From Lutibaculum baratangense AMV1 (GTDB taxonomy: Bacteria > Pseudomonadota > Alphaproteobacteria > Rhizobiales > Tepidamorphaceae): 64,000 bases of DNA. Below the pieces are notes generated by a model that saw only the letters and a program-made list of their open reading frames with translations, was not told the DNA's origin and did not search any database. The translations under genes and the position numbers were made by a program. The first letter of the stretch is position 1, and each line of letters starts with the position of its first letter. Positions 63,160 through 64,000 of this stretch are shown here, piece by piece. The stretch spans positions 124,001 to 188,000 of the forward strand of contig NZ_AWXZ01000013.1 in the NCBI RefSeq assembly GCF_000496075.1, in the 5' to 3' direction.

Positions 63160-64000
63160 ATGATGAACAAGAGTGTCACCACGCCTCTGCGGCAGGCGGG
63201 GCCGCCGAGCCGTAGAACCATCCTCAAGACTGGCGCCGGCCTGGCCGCGACGGCCGCATTCGGCTTTCCGGGAATCCTGCGCGCCCAGTCGGATGTCATC
63301 CAGATCGGGCACCTCGCCCCGATGACCGGCTTCCTCGGTGCGCTCGGCGACTATGCGGTGCTCGGCATCCAGATGGCGGCAGAAGAGATCAACGCGGCCG
63401 GCGGCGTTACGGGCCGCGAGATCCGCGTCTCCTCGGAGGACTCCATCAACCCGGATACCGGCGCCACCAAGGCGCAGCGTATGATCGAGCGCGACGGGGC
63501 GCAGGTGCTGCTCGGCGAGATCAGCTCGGCCACGGCGCTCGCCATCTCGCAGGTCGCCGCCCGCAACAAGAAGCTCTTCATCGCCACGGGGCCGCGCTCC
63601 GACACGTTGCGCGGCTCGAGCTGCAACCGCTACCTCTTCTGCAGCGACATCCCGAACACGGTGATGGTCAACGCCGTCGGCAGCGCGCTGAAGCGCGACG
63701 AAATGGTCGACGGCAAGAAGTTCTACACGCTGACGGCCGACTACGTGTTCGGCCACGACCTCCTGCGCGCGGCGAAGGCTTTCTTCGACGCGAACGGGGG
63801 CGAGCTGATCGGTGACGAGCTGATCGCCACCGACGTCACGGATTTCAGTCCGTTCCTGCTGAAGATCCGGCAGGCGCAGCCCGACGTCGTCTGCGCCAAC
63901 CTCGCCGGCAACCAGGTGACGAACCTGATGAAGCAATACGCCGAGTTCGGCCTGCCGTTCCCGATCGTGGGCTTCAACCTGAACACGGCAGACGCCTGGG
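63160..64000 (+). CDS. ABC transporter substrate-binding protein, branched-chain amino acid/amide type (3' end outside window)
   Basis: The open frame runs to the window edge; 280 residues are visible. A Tat-type signal (SRRTILKTGAGLAATAAFGFPG) is followed by a peripla_BP_6 domain: IQIGHLAPMTGFLGALGDYAVLGIQMAAEEINAAGG, QVLLGEISSATALAISQVAA and FYTLTADYVFGHDLLRAAKAFF. A GGGAGGA ribosome binding site precedes two adjacent ATGs (63160, 63163). Permease and ATPase genes are expected downstream of the window. It is divergent from the LysR gene. Confidence 0.9.
   Translation, partial: MMNKSVTTPLRQAGPPSRRTILKTGAGLAATAAFGFPGILRAQSDVIQIGHLAPMTGFLGALGDYAVLGIQMAAEEINAAGGVTGREIRVSSEDSINPDTGATKAQRMIERDGAQVLLGEISSATALAISQVAARNKKLFIATGPRSDTLRGSSCNRYLFCSDIPNTVMVNAVGSALKRDEMVDGKKFYTLTADYVFGHDLLRAAKAFFDANGGELIGDELIATDVTDFSPFLLKIRQAQPDVVCANLAGNQVTNLMKQYAEFGLPFPIVGFNLNTADAW

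Overview
The window is a GC-rich, densely coded chromosomal segment. It has no rRNA, tRNA, CRISPR array, insertion sequence or phage gene that I could find. The gene families present point to an Alphaproteobacterium, most likely Hyphomicrobiales/Rhizobiales of a Methylobacterium- or Salinarimonas-like type. The indicators are a SitABCD manganese/iron transporter divergent from a Mur-like Fur regulator, DUF6894 and TIGR02444 proteins, a small ribbon-helix-helix protein, and several periplasmic-binding-protein importers. This placement is an inference from gene content, not a phylogeny.

Layout. 1-3.0 kb: the end of a flavin monooxygenase, a RidA protein and a DUF1028 hydrolase in one operon, then a LysR regulator. 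3.0-8.6 kb: housekeeping and small genes: a guanidinium exporter with a guanidine-II-like hairpin in its leader, DUF6894, DUF6644 and DUF6152 proteins, a single-domain globin, NADP isocitrate dehydrogenase, TrmJ and MurI. 8.6-14.5 kb: metal and envelope functions: sitDCBA, the Mur-like regulator, LrgAB and a Csp3-like copper-storage protein. 14.6-24.1 kb: an RND efflux pump whose adaptor carries a peptidoglycan-binding tail, followed by a penicillin-acylase-type hydrolase, a bacterial GH3 acyl-amido synthetase and a dienelactone-type hydrolase. 24.1-28.1 kb: a periplasmic dehydrogenase operon (Tat-exported small subunit, GMC flavoprotein, PQQ-type beta-propeller, cytochrome c). 28.2-31.3 kb: glyoxalase I, a ribbon-helix-helix protein, a PagL-like outer-membrane protein and a CaiB/BaiF CoA-transferase. 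31.5-33.7 kb: ethanolamine ammonia-lyase (eutBC). 33.7-38.3 kb: a complete branched-chain amino acid/amide-type ABC importer, with an arylformamidase-like hydrolase divergent from it.

39.3-52.8 kb is a catabolic island. A MocR-type regulator is divergent from a NIPSNAP protein, and a tight gene train follows: three-subunit molybdenum hydroxylase, ACMSD-like amidohydrolase, CoxG-like protein, alpha/beta hydrolase, UbiX, a UbiD-family decarboxylase and a tripartite tricarboxylate transporter (TctCBA). The parts suggest uptake, hydroxylation and decarboxylation of an aromatic or heteroaromatic acid. The substrate is unknown.

52.8-64 kb: TIGR02444 and TauE/SafE proteins, then a second catabolic set (SsuABC-like importer, FAD dehydrogenase, ThDP enzyme, cupin, IclR regulator) with a near-ideal IclR-type palindrome inside it. 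The window ends with a LysR regulator divergent from the truncated gene of a Tat-type solute-binding protein.

The two most unusual assemblies are the RND/acylase/GH3/hydrolase cluster (14.6-24.1 kb) and the molybdenum hydroxylase/UbiX-UbiD/TTT island (41.0-52.8 kb).
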